Shown: piece by piece, positions 13,222 to 25,886 of the stretch | Layout: each line of letters opens with the position of its first letter | Numbering within the stretch: position 1 is the stretch's first letter | Made by a program: the position numbers and the translations under genes | Assembly: GCF_001522545.3 (NCBI RefSeq) | Contig: NC_031769.1 | Span: forward strand, 76,015,213 to 76,079,212 | From: Parus major | Taxonomy: Eukaryota > Chordata > Aves > Passeriformes > Paridae | Length of the DNA: 64,000 nucleotides | Reading direction: 5' to 3' | Notes under the pieces: generated by a model | The model's database searches: none | Seen by the model: only the letters and a program-made list of their open reading frames with translations | What the model was told of the DNA's origin: nothing

Positions 13222-15495
13222 TTTTTATAAATTCCTTTTATTGGATAAAGCAATTGCAATGTACTTTTCAACAGTGTTTTACTTACAAGTATCCAGCATT
13301 AAGAATGGGAGTAGTAACTCACCCAAATCCCTAGGAAGGAGTCATGGTGCTCACAGCGTGGATTCTTGTGGCCAGATGGCCATAAAACTAACTGATTTTG
13401 CACACCTGTATTTCAGTTTATTAACTGAGCCCTGTTCATAATAACATCAAACCAAAATTGCTCCCCAAACAGCAGAACTAATGAAGCTTTGTTTTCTACA
13501 GATGTTCTTAAGTACCAAAGACACTGTGCAATGTCACTGATATTAGACCAGTCTTCCCACCCTTTCTGGAAAAAAAACCCCCTCGTGGTCCCTAAGCAGG
13601 CCCTAGTAACCACTGGTCACTTCCACAAATCCAGCAATTTCAGTACCACCCCCCAGCTGTTTTCCTACTCTCTGTCTCTCTTTGCATGACCTGTCAGGTA
13701 AGTGCCATGTCCTTGAGGTAAAGCTACTTTCCAATTACCTGGCCTGGTAAATGTATCCTGGCTGCCTATGTACCAGCAGTCAAATGAACAAGGATTACAA
13801 ATGACCATACAATTTAGCAGCTCCCACATGGAAGAATTACAATGATGTCTCTTTTTGGTGCTAGCTTTCATTCAGCTTGTAGAGAGGGTTAATATTTTGT
13901 AGACTTTTACCCCTTTTTTTATTCTACTGTGATTAGGTACTGTGTTCAAACACAGTATGATAAATCTAGTAGACAAGCACATATTCTTTATGAATTTGGA
14001 ACTTACTTTTCCTTAACAACATGGATGGCAAATGAAAATGATTAACGTTTTTAAATTTCTTGAACTTTATTATCCTCCATTTAAAATTTCTTATATTGAT
14101 CAGTCTCTGAAAAAGACTGATATCTTTTTTGTAACATATTTTGTTTCTTTGACTCACAGTTAGAAACTCTAGCATATTGCATTTCAAAGCCAAGGTGACT
14201 ATTTAAAGACTAGAGGTGCTGACTCAAATCCCTTCATTCTGTTAGGTATTTTTTGATTTTGATTTTGGTTTGATTTTGTTTGTTTGGCTTTTTGGTTTTT
14301 TTTGATTCAGTAACACAATACTGATTTCCTTTAGCATTTCACACATAAAATCTGTTCTATTATGGAGGGCCAGTATATAATGAATATGCTGTTTTTACTA
14401 TGATGCCTATGTGACTTTCTGTACCAGGAAGGTATTTTTTCATTTATTAGAAGGGACTGCTGTAGCAAAATCTAGAAAAAAAACAACTAGAAACATCCCC
14501 GCCGCCAGTATATATATTTTGTGAACCATTGGTGCATATGAATATTGTTGTTATACCAAAAATTTGTTTCTGAAATAGGCATCAATACAACTCTAAATCT
14601 TTAAAAACCTTATAAATATGCATACTTATCCCCCCTCATTTTTAATTCTTATATGTAGCGGATTTACAATATCACTCAAAGTAGTCAGATTTGAGCTATT
14701 TTGAATGAAAAGAGACACATCATGACTCAAGAAAGCCTAATGGCTGCTTATGACTGTTTGTTCAAAGTAATTTTTTTCTTCTGTTCTGAACTGGAGAAAA
14801 TGATGGTGAGTAAAAGATTGTTCCTCACATGGTTGTCTCATGAGCCCTTAGAGTCACAGAGGTCAAAACAGTATCCTGATCCGTACATAGATAGCTACAG
14901 AACAAAATGACCCATGTCTATACTATTAAATTATCTTTTCTTTTTAAACAGTGCCTGCAAACAGGTTGCTAATGACTTTTTTTTTTCCCCAGGCTTTTCT
15001 TTCTAAGAGTAGCACCTCTGAAAAGGTGTAATACTGGGCATCATCTTTATATTGCACCCCCCCCCCTTCTTTCTAAAATCATCATTTCACTCTCTTAAGA
15101 GGATAAAAAAAATATAGTTAAAGCAAACATCCTTCACTCCAAAGATTTCCATTAAAAGATATTTGCAGAGGTGATACTGGCTTATCTAAAGGTCAGTAAT
15201 AATTTCCCAAAGGTACTGCCATTTTAATTTCATAAGTATTGCCACTTTCATTTTACACAATTTTGTCAAACAGACATAATGATTTCTTCTTCCAGCAAGT
15301 CTTCCAGTGTTGGGATCCTTCAGTCAGCTTATATTTCAAGACTGTTCTATTTTAATCCACTGGGAAATGTTGTAATGTATATCCAGACAAATAGTGGAAA
15401 TGTAATGCTTATCCAGTAAAAATCAGTTTGCATTTTTTGAATTCTTTGAAAGAATACTTAATTTCTGTTTTGACAGTTACTTAAAGATACATTCA
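13220..15495. other. Single-copy AT-rich sequence, no gene seen
   Basis: It holds a T/G-rich simple stretch at about 14248-14305 and a run of ten or more C near 15057-15066. There is no exon or recognised transposon. Confidence 0.55.
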
Positions 15496-15800
15496 CTCAC
15501 AGAATAGTTTGGGCTGGAAGTGACCTTTAAAAATCATCTAGTCCAGGCCCTCTGCAGTGAGCAGGGACATATTCAACAAGATGTTCAGAGCCCCATCCAA
15601 CCTGACCTTGAGCATTTCCATCTACCACTTCTCTGGGACACTTGTTCCAGTGTTTCACCACCCTCATTGTACAAAATATTTCTTACTTTTATCTCATTTA
15701 AATCTTCCCTGTTCTAGTTTAAAATCAAAACCTCTTGTTCTGTTGCAGGAGGCCCTACTAAAAAAGCCTGTCCTCAACTACTTCTAGCCTGTGCTGACTC
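15496..15800 (-). mobile_element. CR1 LINE 3' fragment, minus strand
   Basis: This begins with the reverse-complemented CR1 3' terminus (cacagaatagtttgggctgg, then aagtgacctttaaaaatcat). It continues with gtccaggccctctgcagtga and the cttgttccagtgtttcacca block. It is a 5'-truncated copy of about 300 bp holding only the 3' non-coding region. Confidence 0.88.
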
Positions 15801-17738
15801 CCCAGATACAATCTGGAATTTTTTGAAAGGATGCAAATCACAATGGACCACAGTAATGCTATGAAACATTCTGATAACTTCAAAACACAGAAAAAAAGAT
15901 TTCCCTTACTTGGGAATAGAGCCTGGGATTGTTCCATTTCCTAGTATAGATACACCAATGTTCAATCAGAATTTTCAGCTGCTGATCTCACAAACCAATT
16001 GTGCATAAATTTTCAAAAGAATATATTTTCCACCATGTGCTTTACTTCCCTTCATACAGCTTAATATTTTCTTTAATATGAAGAAAGTTTTGGTTAGTTA
16101 CCCTTCATTAATAATTCAGTATAAATTTACCTAGCTAAAAGAGTATAAAACAGATTTTTCAAAAACCATGCAGAAGATATTTTAATCTTTTTATCCCTTT
16201 CTGGAGAGTTTTAATGCTCTTAGAAGTGTGGCCTAGGCAAACTTCTAAATTGGAATCATAGATCATTATGGGTATATAAATTTTACATTTTATTGTTGCT
16301 GTCATCTACTATATTCAGTAAGGTTTTCACCAGAGAACCCCATAAATACAATTTGGAGAAAAAGGTTTGTGAACCATCTGCAGTATCAAACTGTTTTAAT
16401 GTAGCATTTTCAGCCTAGCTTCTTGAAGAAATGAGATGCATGCAAACAAATTGTCTCTCCACCTGTACCTTTGTAAATATCTCCTAATAAATTTAGAATC
16501 TTTTGGTCATTTCAGTTAAATCTCCCTGAGAGTGGAATTGTCAAGGGTATTCTATTACTATTAATCTAGTAAGAATTGCTGAGTGAGTAGACATACATAA
16601 GTAAAGAAAAAGCAAAAAATCTGGCCTGTATTTCTTCCAGAGTGAAATAAACAGCTACCTAATCAATAAACTTGAAGCTTTGATCCCAGCATTTTTTCTG
16701 TTAAATGAAAAATGGAAGGGAATCTTGTGTGAAGGAGAAACAAAAAGGGCTTTAAGGACATTACAGGGAATAGGAGAAATGACAAAATTATTAGAAAATA
16801 CAGAACCAAAAACAAACTTGTATTTAATTATCTCTTCTTTTCTTGAAACAACTGCCTTAGCCATGTCATTATAATAGCACTGGTGGATCAGGAAGTGATA
16901 ACAAGAGAAAGGTGCTAATACAAAGTTCATTGTTTAAGTGCCTTTAAATGTACAGGTGAGAAAGTTTTCAAGCAGCTGATATAGCAGGGACTACTGACAG
17001 GGAGTCTAGGTGCCAAAGACAGCACAGAGGGATTTGTCTGAGTCAGATTTTTAAATGAAAACAAAAGGTACAACACTGAAGCATAATATCTGTAGAGTGG
17101 CATCTATGAGAAATAGTTGTTTTTTCTGATTTCCAGGAGGTCCAAACTCAGCAAAAAACCTCTGAGATCTGCTGCTTTACCCAGAGACAAAACACAGAAA
17201 TTAAGATACTTGGACTCCCTTTCCTCTGACAGGAGGTATCCTCAGGATGCTGCTGCATTCAATCTCCAATTTGAGGATGAAAAAATGTAGCCTGACACAG
17301 CAACCTTGAAAGATTTCTGACCCTCTCTTGTAGCATTTACTTTGAATGCAATCTAAATGAAAAGCTTTTTTTTCTCTCTTCTGAGTGGTTCTAACTTTTC
17401 AGAAAGAAACATGCATTTCTTAATTTTCTGTAGGAGAATAGAAAATCTGGAGGGAAAAAGATAAGCTTATGCAACGGTCTTTCTTTGGGTTTTACTTTGG
17501 GGTTTTGGGGAGTGGGTTTTATGTCACCATTATAATGGAGACCATTGAAATTTAATCTAAAGCAGGTGTAGACTTTGACTCATCCCGAAACCTAATCTAC
17601 TACTTGACGCCATTAACTTTGCATAGCTATACTCAAGAAACTTAAATAACTGCCTGGCACATTGGCTTTGAAATCTTGTACTAAGTGAAGGGACTAATAA
17701 TTTTAAATATACTAATCTTGAATATGTGAGAGCTACAG

Positions 17739-17768
17739 CAGATAGTTAGATAGATAGACAGAGAGAGG
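17739..17768. repeat. (GATA)n-like imperfect microsatellite
   Basis: A short imperfect run of gata and gaca units is followed by gagaga. Confidence 0.7.
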
Positions 17769-18049
17769 GTGCATTAGCTATCACCAAAATAGCTGGTGAA
17801 GAAGGGAAGCTGTGAAAGACTATGCCTCTCCTCAACAAATAAGCTTTGTAGAAAAATACACGTAGTTTCTATTTTCCCTGTCTTAAGTACCTAAGAATAG
17901 AAACTATTAGCAGAGATTATAGCAGTTGACATGTGCCAAAGAAATCACACTTTTTATTTTTAGAGGTGTAGATAAAGTAGAAAATACTCTATGTGGAAGA
18001 TGCTCTCTTTGCAAGGAGGCATGTAAGTAATACATAAACATGTATCAAC

Positions 18050-18079
18050 ATATATATATATATTTATATATATATATAG
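18050..18079. repeat. (TA)n microsatellite, interrupted
   Basis: A TA run is broken once by a tt dinucleotide. Confidence 0.9.
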
Positions 18080-18422
18080 TAAATGTAGGCAGAATTTCCT
18101 TCCTCTGATCTGCATTGCAGATATCCTATCTACATCAGGAAATTGTGCTGCATATTCTGTAGTCATTTTGAATACAGAGTAGCCTGACAAAATTTGCATT
18201 AGAGTTCCACAATTTATATGATGAGAGTATTTTTTCCTAGATACCTAGAGTGACAGTTTTTTGCTTGTATATGAACACTGGGGTTTTTATGCAGCTTATT
18301 TATTTATTCATGAATTTATTCTTTCATTTCTTAATTTTAACATTTATAAGACATGGGATCTCATTAGTTAAAACTCTCAGGATTTGATCATCAAACCCAA
18401 CCTTATTCATTCTGATATATTT

Positions 18423-18456
18423 AAATGAATAAATAAACAAATAAATAAATAAATAA
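18423..18456. repeat. (AAAT)n microsatellite
   Basis: About eight AAAT units, one altered to AAAC. Confidence 0.9.
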
Positions 18457-19567
18457 TTTTTTGCCATGTGCCTCAATGGTGATTTACTCTATATCTGAAA
18501 GAGTTTGAAGAATCATGACCTTAGATTCTAATGCATCTTTTACCCCATTACTACTTTTTGAAGCTAAAAGAAAAAATACAGATGTGAAATCTTTGTATCT
18601 TTGTGATGTTGCTAATATGGCATTATATTTTAATGCAGAATTCAGTTACATTATTGAGGATTAATAATCTTCTTTACCTACACAGCAACACTTTAAATAG
18701 TGAAATGTATGATTGCACATTAGCATGTTCATTAACAAACAAGGGTATATTAATGTCAATTGATTTCAGAGAAAGGTTATTAATTATTTAAACACAAAAT
18801 GTTTCAGTGAAATATTGGTGGAACCCTCATGTATAGAAAAAAACTAATGGTGTCTTTGACTTTGCACCAATTATGAAAAATCTTAGTGCAGGCAAAAGAT
18901 TTGACACTTAATATTTTGACACTTTCAAAAATCACCAGGCAAATAATCCTTTTTCCTTCAAGGCAAATTGCAACAAAATCCAGTGCAATAAGAAATGAAG
19001 GTCTCCATTTTAAGAGACCTTTAGGATATTGGTTTGAATCCTTATTGTCTCAGAGTCATTTTGAAAAATCTGGAAACTCACAATTTATAGTATAGAATGA
19101 ATGCAGAACTCTGTATTCCACATCTCATGAGAAATTTATTCTTTATTTGTTTTATTGTTTTTTTAGTTCTTAAAACATATTATGTGAATCTATCATAAGA
19201 ACTACTCTTCTGACATGGGTATCAGTCATATGCATATGCATCAATAAACATATTGCAATTGCGTCAACCATTGCCTGCCTGAAAATTGAAAAGAGATTTT
19301 TTTGCTCTACTGAAATATTCTGCATTATGTTAGGGTTTGGTTTGTTGTTGTCTTTTTCTTCAAAATAAATTTCTTAACGGGGTACTGTGACATTTCCTTG
19401 TACTTTGATTTAGCATTATGACATGAATCTGTCAACTTCTCTTGCCTATACTTTGTAGGTTGTTTGCTACAAGAAGCTGCTCAACATAAAGTTTTGTAGA
19501 AATTAGTATAGAAGACTGACATAACTCTCCTTCATGTGATGCTGTAAAAAGAAAAAAAATATGCTGC

Positions 19568-21134
19568 CTTTATGTAGTGGTTTAGGTTCACTGATTTGAG
19601 TTTCCTGGCTAACATACCAAAAAATGTGGTGGGTTTAGTGCTGCCTAAAATCACCAGTGCACACACTAACTTCTTGCTGTAAGGTATGGATTAGGAGAAG
19701 GGCAAAACAGGCTCAAAACTTAAAAGGTATGAAGGAAACTTTATTAACAGAACTAAAAGAATAAAAAGAATCAGAATAAAACCTTCAGAACACCTTTCCT
19801 CCCCCCATCCGATTTGTTTTCTTTCCCAACTGACAACAGAGAGATAAAACCTGGGATTTTAAATCAGTTACCAACTCTACAATAGTCATCCATCAGCTTT
19901 TGCAGAAAGAGGAGCTTTCTCTTGCCATGCCATGGAGACTTCTCCACAAGAAATAGTTCTCTTGTGGTTTTTCATTTCCACAAATAGCAGCTGCCTGGGA
20001 AAAGATCTGCAATCATGAAGTTCTTCCCACTTTCACAGCCGTTCTACAACTGCATTTATGGGCCACATCAACTCATGGAGTACTATTTTAAGGATGTTCA
20101 AAAGCAAAGGTTCTCTTCATCTATCTCTGCAATCATCTTCATATCTGGGAACAGAGGTTTTCTTCTCTCCCCAGGGGCAAAAGGTCTTCATCACTCTCTC
20201 TTTCTCTCTGTTCAAGCTTCTCATGGGGTCACGGTCCCTTCAGCGTCTATTTTGCTTCTTCATGGATACCTCTGCTCACATCTACAGTTTGAACACTCCA
20301 TCCCTCCATACTTTCTCATGAATTAAAAGGGATATTTTAGTGTATCATAGTCTGTCTCCATGGCCTTACCAAAAGAACTTTCAGCCTCAATACTAGTGCG
20401 TCTCCTTATTCTCCTTTCATCTGAGACTTGACTCCTTCTTTACTGACCTGGTGTCTTCATATTGTCCTTCTATGTCTTGTCACTGTCCTTTCCTCTCCCT
20501 TGAGAGAGGCTCAAGGTCTGCAGGTCTCATCTGTGTAGTGAGAGGGTTGTCCAGGTCTGCAGATGGTTGTAGGCAGTGGCCGCAGCAGTCACGGTGTTGG
20601 ATTTGAGCCCATGGTGGACCCCTCCCTCTGCCTGGCAGCTGCTGGGAGCGAAGGGCCTGGCCCAGCCTGGAGCCACTCCAGGGGCCTGGCAGACCCCAGC
20701 TCAGTGCAGGCTGATGGGGGAGACAGGGTTTGGTGTTAGCAAGATGATAGCAGCTGTGAACTGGCCCAGCTTCAGCTGGGATGGGGCCCCGTGGCATCCC
20801 ATCCCCTGCCTGGCCACCGCTGGGGTCCAGCATGGCCCTGCCAGCTGTGCAAGCCACAGGGGAGAGAGGCTGGCCCCATCAGAGTGCTTCGAGGCCAGAA
20901 GCAGGAGAGGGATTTCCTGGGCTTTCCTGTTTCTAAAATGTGGAATTCACAGAGGCAGATCCAGCTTCTAAATGGTTTAATAGGATGTTAATTCTCAGAG
21001 CTAGCCAGCTATTGTTTTTTCCAGGCACAGAAGAAGCTTCTCTCCTTCCTCAGCTTCTCTCAGGAAAATAATTTCCATGGGTGGTATTTTTCCTCCTTAC
21101 TAAATACCAATTAATGAGAAACCAGCACACTTTA
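19568..21134 (-). mobile_element. Solo LTR (1557 bp, ERVL-like) with 5-bp target-site duplication
   Basis: The LTR body is 19573-21129. It begins TGTAGTGGTTTAGG and ends AAACCAGCACA, which are imperfect inverted termini with TG...CA ends. The flanking CTTTA at 19568-19572 is repeated exactly at 21130-21134. A 5-bp duplication is typical of class III (ERVL) elements, and the sequence resembles an LTR family I recall as common in passerines. A polyadenylation signal AATAAA on the minus strand (complement at 19740-19745) lies near one end, so the likely transcription direction is minus. No internal retroviral sequence adjoins it, so it is a solo LTR left by recombination. A GC-rich patch at about 20500-20900 gives spurious long open frames on both strands. 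Confidence 0.85.
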
Positions 21135-21587
21135 ATATACAGTATCACAACCGCTTTTTTATGGTGAAAGAAGACAATAGGGAACATACTGAAGATAAAA
21201 TGTTTTTCTCCACAACAAGTGAATATTGTTCCAAAGAGGCACTACAAAACACTACAAAAAGTTTCTTCCATAAACTGCTGTTTAAGTCATAGAGCACACC
21301 TAAATGGGAGTAAAGAACATACTTTAAAGAACATAAATGAAATTCAAACTTTGCAGTCCTACACTTGATTTAGGCTGTTAGTTGGAGTTTTCTTGATGAA
21401 CTCTATAAAAATTTCTCTGCCCCTAATGAATTTTTCATTTTTCAGATTAGGCTACAAAGGCAGAAAACATTAGAAGTCAGTATCAGAATATTATAAATAA
21501 CAACATAATGACAAAAATTACTTTCAGAACAGAATATCAGAAAACATGAGAAGTTTGGATTCTTCATTTGTTGAAGACTTGATGAAG
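21135..21587. other. Short single-copy stretch between LTR and CR1
   Basis: AT-rich sequence with no recognisable feature. Confidence 0.55.
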
Positions 21588-22146
21588 CATGGCCTTCAGG
21601 TCAAGGGAGGTGGTTCTCCTGCTCTACTGCATTATCCTGAAGCACCACTTGGAGTGCTGCACCCAGCTGTGGGGACCTCAGCATAAAAAGGACACCGATC
21701 TGCTTGAGTAGGTCCAGAGGAGGGCCGTGAACATGAGCAAAAGCTGGAATATGTCTCCTTTGAAGAAAGGCTAAGAGTGTTGGGGTAGTTCAGCCTGGCA
21801 AAGAGGAGGTTATGCAGGGCCCTTATTGCATCCTTTCAGTACTTAAAAAGGTGCTTACAAAAAAGGTGGGGAGGGATCTTTTATCAGGGTGTGTAGTGAA
21901 AGGATGAGGGGCAATAGTTTTCAACTGATAGATTTAGCTTAAATAAACCCCTTCTCTGTAAGGATATAGAGGTGCTGGAACAGGTTGTTGGGAGAAGTTG
22001 TGTATACCCCATTCCTGGAAAAGTTCAAGGCCAGGTCACATGGGGCTTTGAGTAACCTGCTATAGTTGAATATGTCCTATGACACAGGGGTTGGGAGCAA
22101 ATGATATTTAAAGTCCCTTCCAACCCAAGTCACTCTTCGATTGTAT
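21588..22146 (+). mobile_element. CR1 LINE 3' fragment, plus strand
   Basis: The fragment starts within the C-terminal RT-coding part (ggtcaagggaggtggttctc, then cttggagtgctgcacccagc) and runs through the 3' region. It ends with ccttccaacccaagtcactc and a vestige of the terminal octamer repeat (gattgtat). It is 5'-truncated, and its translation is broken. Confidence 0.9.
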
Positions 22147-22689
22147 ACATTATTGCTGATTTCTATTAAAAAAGAAATATTAGTAAACATAGTTTAATCC
22201 GTTTTTAATTGTGCTTCACTTTGCCATGGATGTTCAAAGAATAAACTGTCTTGCCCATTGCCACAAGTCAACATCCAGCACTTTCTTCCCAACATCAAAG
22301 ATGTACATCAACTTTTTTAGAATAATAGTTTAAACTCAAGTTTTGACTTGTGACTTTTTCAGGTGGAAAGTCTTTGGGACCATTTGCAGTTGACCTGGCC
22401 AGGCCTGCAGCAAATTTAAACTAAGTGCAAGGTTCTCTCCAATAAGGTGGATGTCAATCAAATCTAAGGTTAAATACAAGACAGAGCACAAATGCAGGAA
22501 AGCTAAGAAAAACATACTTTGTCTTGAGCTCAGGAATGGACGACAGCTGATACTGCATTGTGATATACGGTCATTTGACTTGTAAAAGAATGGGAACTGC
22601 AGCCTTTTGTACCTGTTCCTCCTAAATGTTCAAAACATCATACCCTACATTGTCTGCTGAATGGTATTTCTTTTGTCAGATGAATTCTG
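22147..22689. other. Sequence without recognised feature
   Basis: No exon or known repeat is visible. It lies between a CR1 tail and probable retroviral debris and may itself be old repeat. Confidence 0.45.
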
Positions 22690-23225
22690 ACACCTCAGGT
22701 GTTAGGGAATATCAGGATTTTGTGAGAGACAGGACCACAGGGAGACATCTTAAAACATGATTTGTTATTCTTCTTCTGCAGTCCCATGAAGCTGTGAGAG
22801 TGTCATTACCATATTCACCAGACGTTCTTGGTCAGTGGTCACAAGCCTACAGGTTACATGGGTCTTTAAAGGTTAATTAGCCAATAAACTATTGCGAGAA
22901 AAGAATGTTTCTACTTTCACACCAATAGTTAATTACTTTGTTTTACACATCTTTGCTGCAGTGTGGTCTTTCTTAGCTAATCATATAATGACACACAAAA
23001 CTACTAGTTATACCTTAAACTTCTTATTACTTTTATAACTACTTCTGTATCTTCACTTTAAAACCTTAAAACTTCCTACAACCTAAATTAATGCCTTTCT
23101 ATTTAAACTCACATTCTTATGATTCTAAATCCAGAAGCCTTCTCCAAGGTCTTAGATAAAACCCTGTGTTCATGTCTATGTCTGAGCTTGCATTTACAAG
23201 ATCTTAAGAGCTTTCTATGCTTGGG
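22690..23225. mobile_element. Probable endogenous-retrovirus-derived segment
   Basis: The stretch including tttgctgcagtgtggtcttt and the pyrimidine-rich run after it resembles, from memory, a repeated sequence seen with endogenous retroviruses in songbird genomes. I cannot place termini, duplications or an open frame. The call rests on that resemblance and on the gag-like motif just downstream. Confidence 0.35.
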
Positions 23226-24130
23226 ATTCTCACAAGAGAACACTCCTAACTAGCAAAAGACAATAATGTTTCATTTGGAAAAACATTACAGCACAAAAGT
23301 ATCCTGAAGGGAAGTGCAAAATAAAAACCGGCAGTGGCAAATAGCGGACTGTAGTGGGCTTGGTAGTCACGTGGTGATATCCCTGATACAAGCCCCTGGT
23401 AAAGCAGGACACTTCTCCAGAAATTGCATCAGGTCAGCAAATAGGTGCCTCTGTACCTCTCAGAAGAGAGTTGCCTGCTAGTATTAACTGTCACCTTTCC
23501 CTAGCTGCACTGGTTGTTATACGGGGAGAAGATTGAGTTGCCTTATTCAGCTCCAGTGGCTCTCCTGATGTGACAGGTCTTTCATTTTCAGTCTGCAAAG
23601 CGCTGAAGAGATTCTGCCCTCCTGCAGCTCCTTGCCATTATAAACTACACTTCTTCTATATTACTAGCCCTTTCCTGTCTGTGTTTCTATGGAAGAGATT
23701 TTGGCTATTTGGCCATGGGTTGTGGGTCCTCTGCAGACTGCACTTGGAACCAGCTATCCAACTCCTCCTCAGCTTCCTTGGTCCTGCACGGTCTTCTCAC
23801 TGCCTCCTGCTGCTCAGCCACTTGCAACAGAAGGTAACACACTTTTGGAGGCACAGCTTTTGGAGGCAGATCTGCTGCCTGTCCCTGTCCCAAAAGAATG
23901 CCCGGGCACTTCCTGTAGTTTGAGGTCTGCTCTTCAGCCTCTGCCTTCAGCAGCTCCCTCTGGGTGGAGTCTTTAGCCACCAGAAATGATGGTACAGGCT
24001 CCCCAGGGGCAGTGGCAGCCTTGGATCTCAGAAAAGTGGGAAATTCTGAGTGAAAATTCACCTCTGTTGATAGAATGTCTCCCAAGTGTCTCTTGACTGA
24101 GACTATTCAATCCCTACCAGAATAAGTTTA
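23225..24130 (+). pseudogene. Possible decayed retroviral gag fragment
   Basis: On the plus strand, 23398-23427 reads GKAGHFSRNC. This is the second half of a CCHC zinc knuckle (C-x2-C-x4-H-x4-C), as found in retroviral nucleocapsid. The two leading cysteines of the knuckle are not preserved (Ile and Pro occupy the positions), and stop codons follow within about 25 codons. Gag would package viral RNA; this copy is dead. The rest of the block is richer in G and C than its surroundings. It includes a 126-codon open frame on the opposite strand (24085-23705), which has no recognised domain and is probably a shadow. The identification is a motif match only. Confidence 0.35.
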
Positions 24131-24436
24131 TGTGATTTACTCTTCCTTATACCAGGCTCTTGATTTCAAATCCTATACACAATACCTGTAAACATCTCAA
24201 CCAAATTGATTTAGGGTCGAAGACACAATTCAAATTTTAAAAAATCCAAAAAATGTTTCCAATGGAACTAGGTCCATGAACACTGGAATAAACAGAACTT
24301 GGTTTTCTCTTGACTCAAAAATTTAAATAAACTTTCCAAGGAATTTTTGGAAATCTGGCTATCTTTGAGAGCTGTATGTCTTACAAATGTGGCTAGAAAC
24401 TTAGCAGTGGCAGTAGGGGTGATGCCATTTTGATTT

Positions 24437-24922
24437 TTGTCTTTTTTTCTTTTATGTATTCTCTGTATTCTTTGCACATATATTTGGAGCCCTGTAGCTT
24501 ATTATTGTATTACAGCTAGTCTTCCCAGTACTTTTCCATGTCCTTTCCCTAGGCAGTATGACAAAATATGTTCCAAGGGTCCCTATCCTATCCTAGTCTT
24601 CCACGTGGGCTACCAAGGTTGCATTACAGCAAAACAGCTCTTCAGACACATTTTCATCAACAAAGTACAGTCCCATCCAAGAGGGAGAAGACTTAGGAGG
24701 TGCTTGACCTGGGGAGGGGGGAATTGCATCACCACTTGTCCTACTAAATGGTGCTTTTTTGTCATTTATGCTAATCTACCAAACTTATTTAACTGTATGC
24801 ACCCTTATGGGGGTGGGCTTTTGTGGATATTTTTTCATAACTGCACCTGGAGGCCTCCAATAAAAATCCACTTTTATATTACCTCCTATATTAATATTAT
24901 CTCAAGAGTGTGTGTTTTTTAA
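24437..24922 (+). other. 161-codon open frame, Cys-rich, unrecognised
   Basis: An unusually long open frame for this AT-rich window. It begins at TTG, not ATG, and its first in-frame ATG comes late (about codon 121), so it is not a normal gene start. The N-terminal 30 codons are hydrophobic (LLCILCILCTYIW), like a leader or membrane segment. They are followed by a cysteine-rich region with one N-glycosylation motif (NCT). An aataaa follows shortly before the end of the frame. Sitting downstream of gag-like debris, it could be the remains of a retroviral envelope reading frame, but I recognise no specific envelope motif, and chance remains possible. Confidence 0.25.
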
Positions 24923-24957
24923 TTTCTAAGTTGAAAAAGGCATCAGGGGAAAAATAC

Positions 24958-24985
24958 ATACACACACACACACATACATATATAT
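24958..24985. repeat. (CA)n / (TA)n compound microsatellite
   Basis: About eight CA units are followed by cata and tata units. Confidence 0.9.
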
Positions 24986-25079
24986 ACTAAGGGAACTCTC
25001 TCTGCCTCATGAATTCAGTTTGACAATCCTTGATTTTTTCGTTAAAATAATGAAAACTATTACATTCCTGACTACCTTA

Positions 25080-25470
25080 TCAGTAGCTTATATACAGAGA
25101 ACACATAGATTCTAGGACATCAGCTTTTTCTTCATCAACATTTTCCTTGTCAGAATTTGGCTGTTTTTTATCTTTCACTGCTATATCAAATAATTTAGAA
25201 AATGTCACTTTTTTTCTCATAATCCCAGTTTGACAGAGCAAATTTTCTATCATGTCGGAGACAAGCACATAAAATTGCTTTTGCAGTAATTCCTTTGCAT
25301 CTTTTATATTAAATGCCACTGTTACTTTTATTCATTTGTCCTTTCAAATTTGATTATGAACATGCAAATATTATGAACTTGATTGCACAGGAAAATCATC
25401 CAAAGTACCTCAGGTTCTTCTAATAAAACGGGTGACTACAGACTTTAAATCATTGCATATCATAATTCAT
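25080..25470 (-). pseudogene. Possible decayed coding segment of unknown gene
   Basis: The minus-strand frame from about 25465 to 25080 reads like protein. It starts MICNDLKSVVTRFIRRT, then meets three TGA and one TAA stop within about 40 codons. It then stays open for 82 codons (DAKELLQKQFYVLVSDMIEN, later DKENVDEEKADVLESMC). The TGA stops could be decayed CGA arginine codons. The composition (balanced K, E, D, L, V) looks more like a real protein than its neighbours. However, the open part begins after a stop without ATG and has no splice-site support that I can see. I do not recognise the family. An open frame of this size is expected by chance several times in such a window, so this is only a candidate. 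Confidence 0.2.
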
Positions 25471-25886
25471 TATCTTATTGTTTTCCCTTCGTTTGGCTGT
25501 AGCAGTTTCCCTAGTTGTTCTGACACTGGCCTTGCCTGTCATGTTACTTACTATTGGCAACTCAAGCTGCCATAAAGGTGCAAAGAATGGTGATGCCCAT
25601 ATAAAGTTTTTAGTAAATTCAATGTTACAAGTGCACTTAAGATGCATTCATTCAGGTGCTGTAACAAACATCTAAGCCCTATCAACATGTTAGAGATTAG
25701 CTAGCTACCATCAATATGTAAGGACTGCAATATATAAAGTCTTTTACACATATAATATTGCACAGCTGAATGCAATTCCTGTTTGTCTGATAGAAGTATT
25801 CTTTATTTGGAGACTGTGAATAGTGTTTTGAAAAGAGGTACCATGGAGAGCTATATGAATTTCACTCATCATATTCACTATGTGGA

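Larger units (their letters stand above)
15801..19567. other. Single-copy AT-rich sequence with microsatellites, no gene seen
   Basis: No exon or transposon can be supported. Simple repeats inside this stretch are listed separately. Confidence 0.55.

Noticed and set aside
20480..20971. 125- and 131-codon open frames on opposite strands
   Set aside because: Both are inside the GC-rich part of the solo LTR at 19573-21129, overlap each other and contain no recognised domain.
23705..24085. 126-codon minus-strand open frame rich in E and Q
   Set aside because: It opposes the plus-strand gag-like motif, starts at a non-ATG codon and has no recognised domain. Treated as a shadow within probable retroviral debris.
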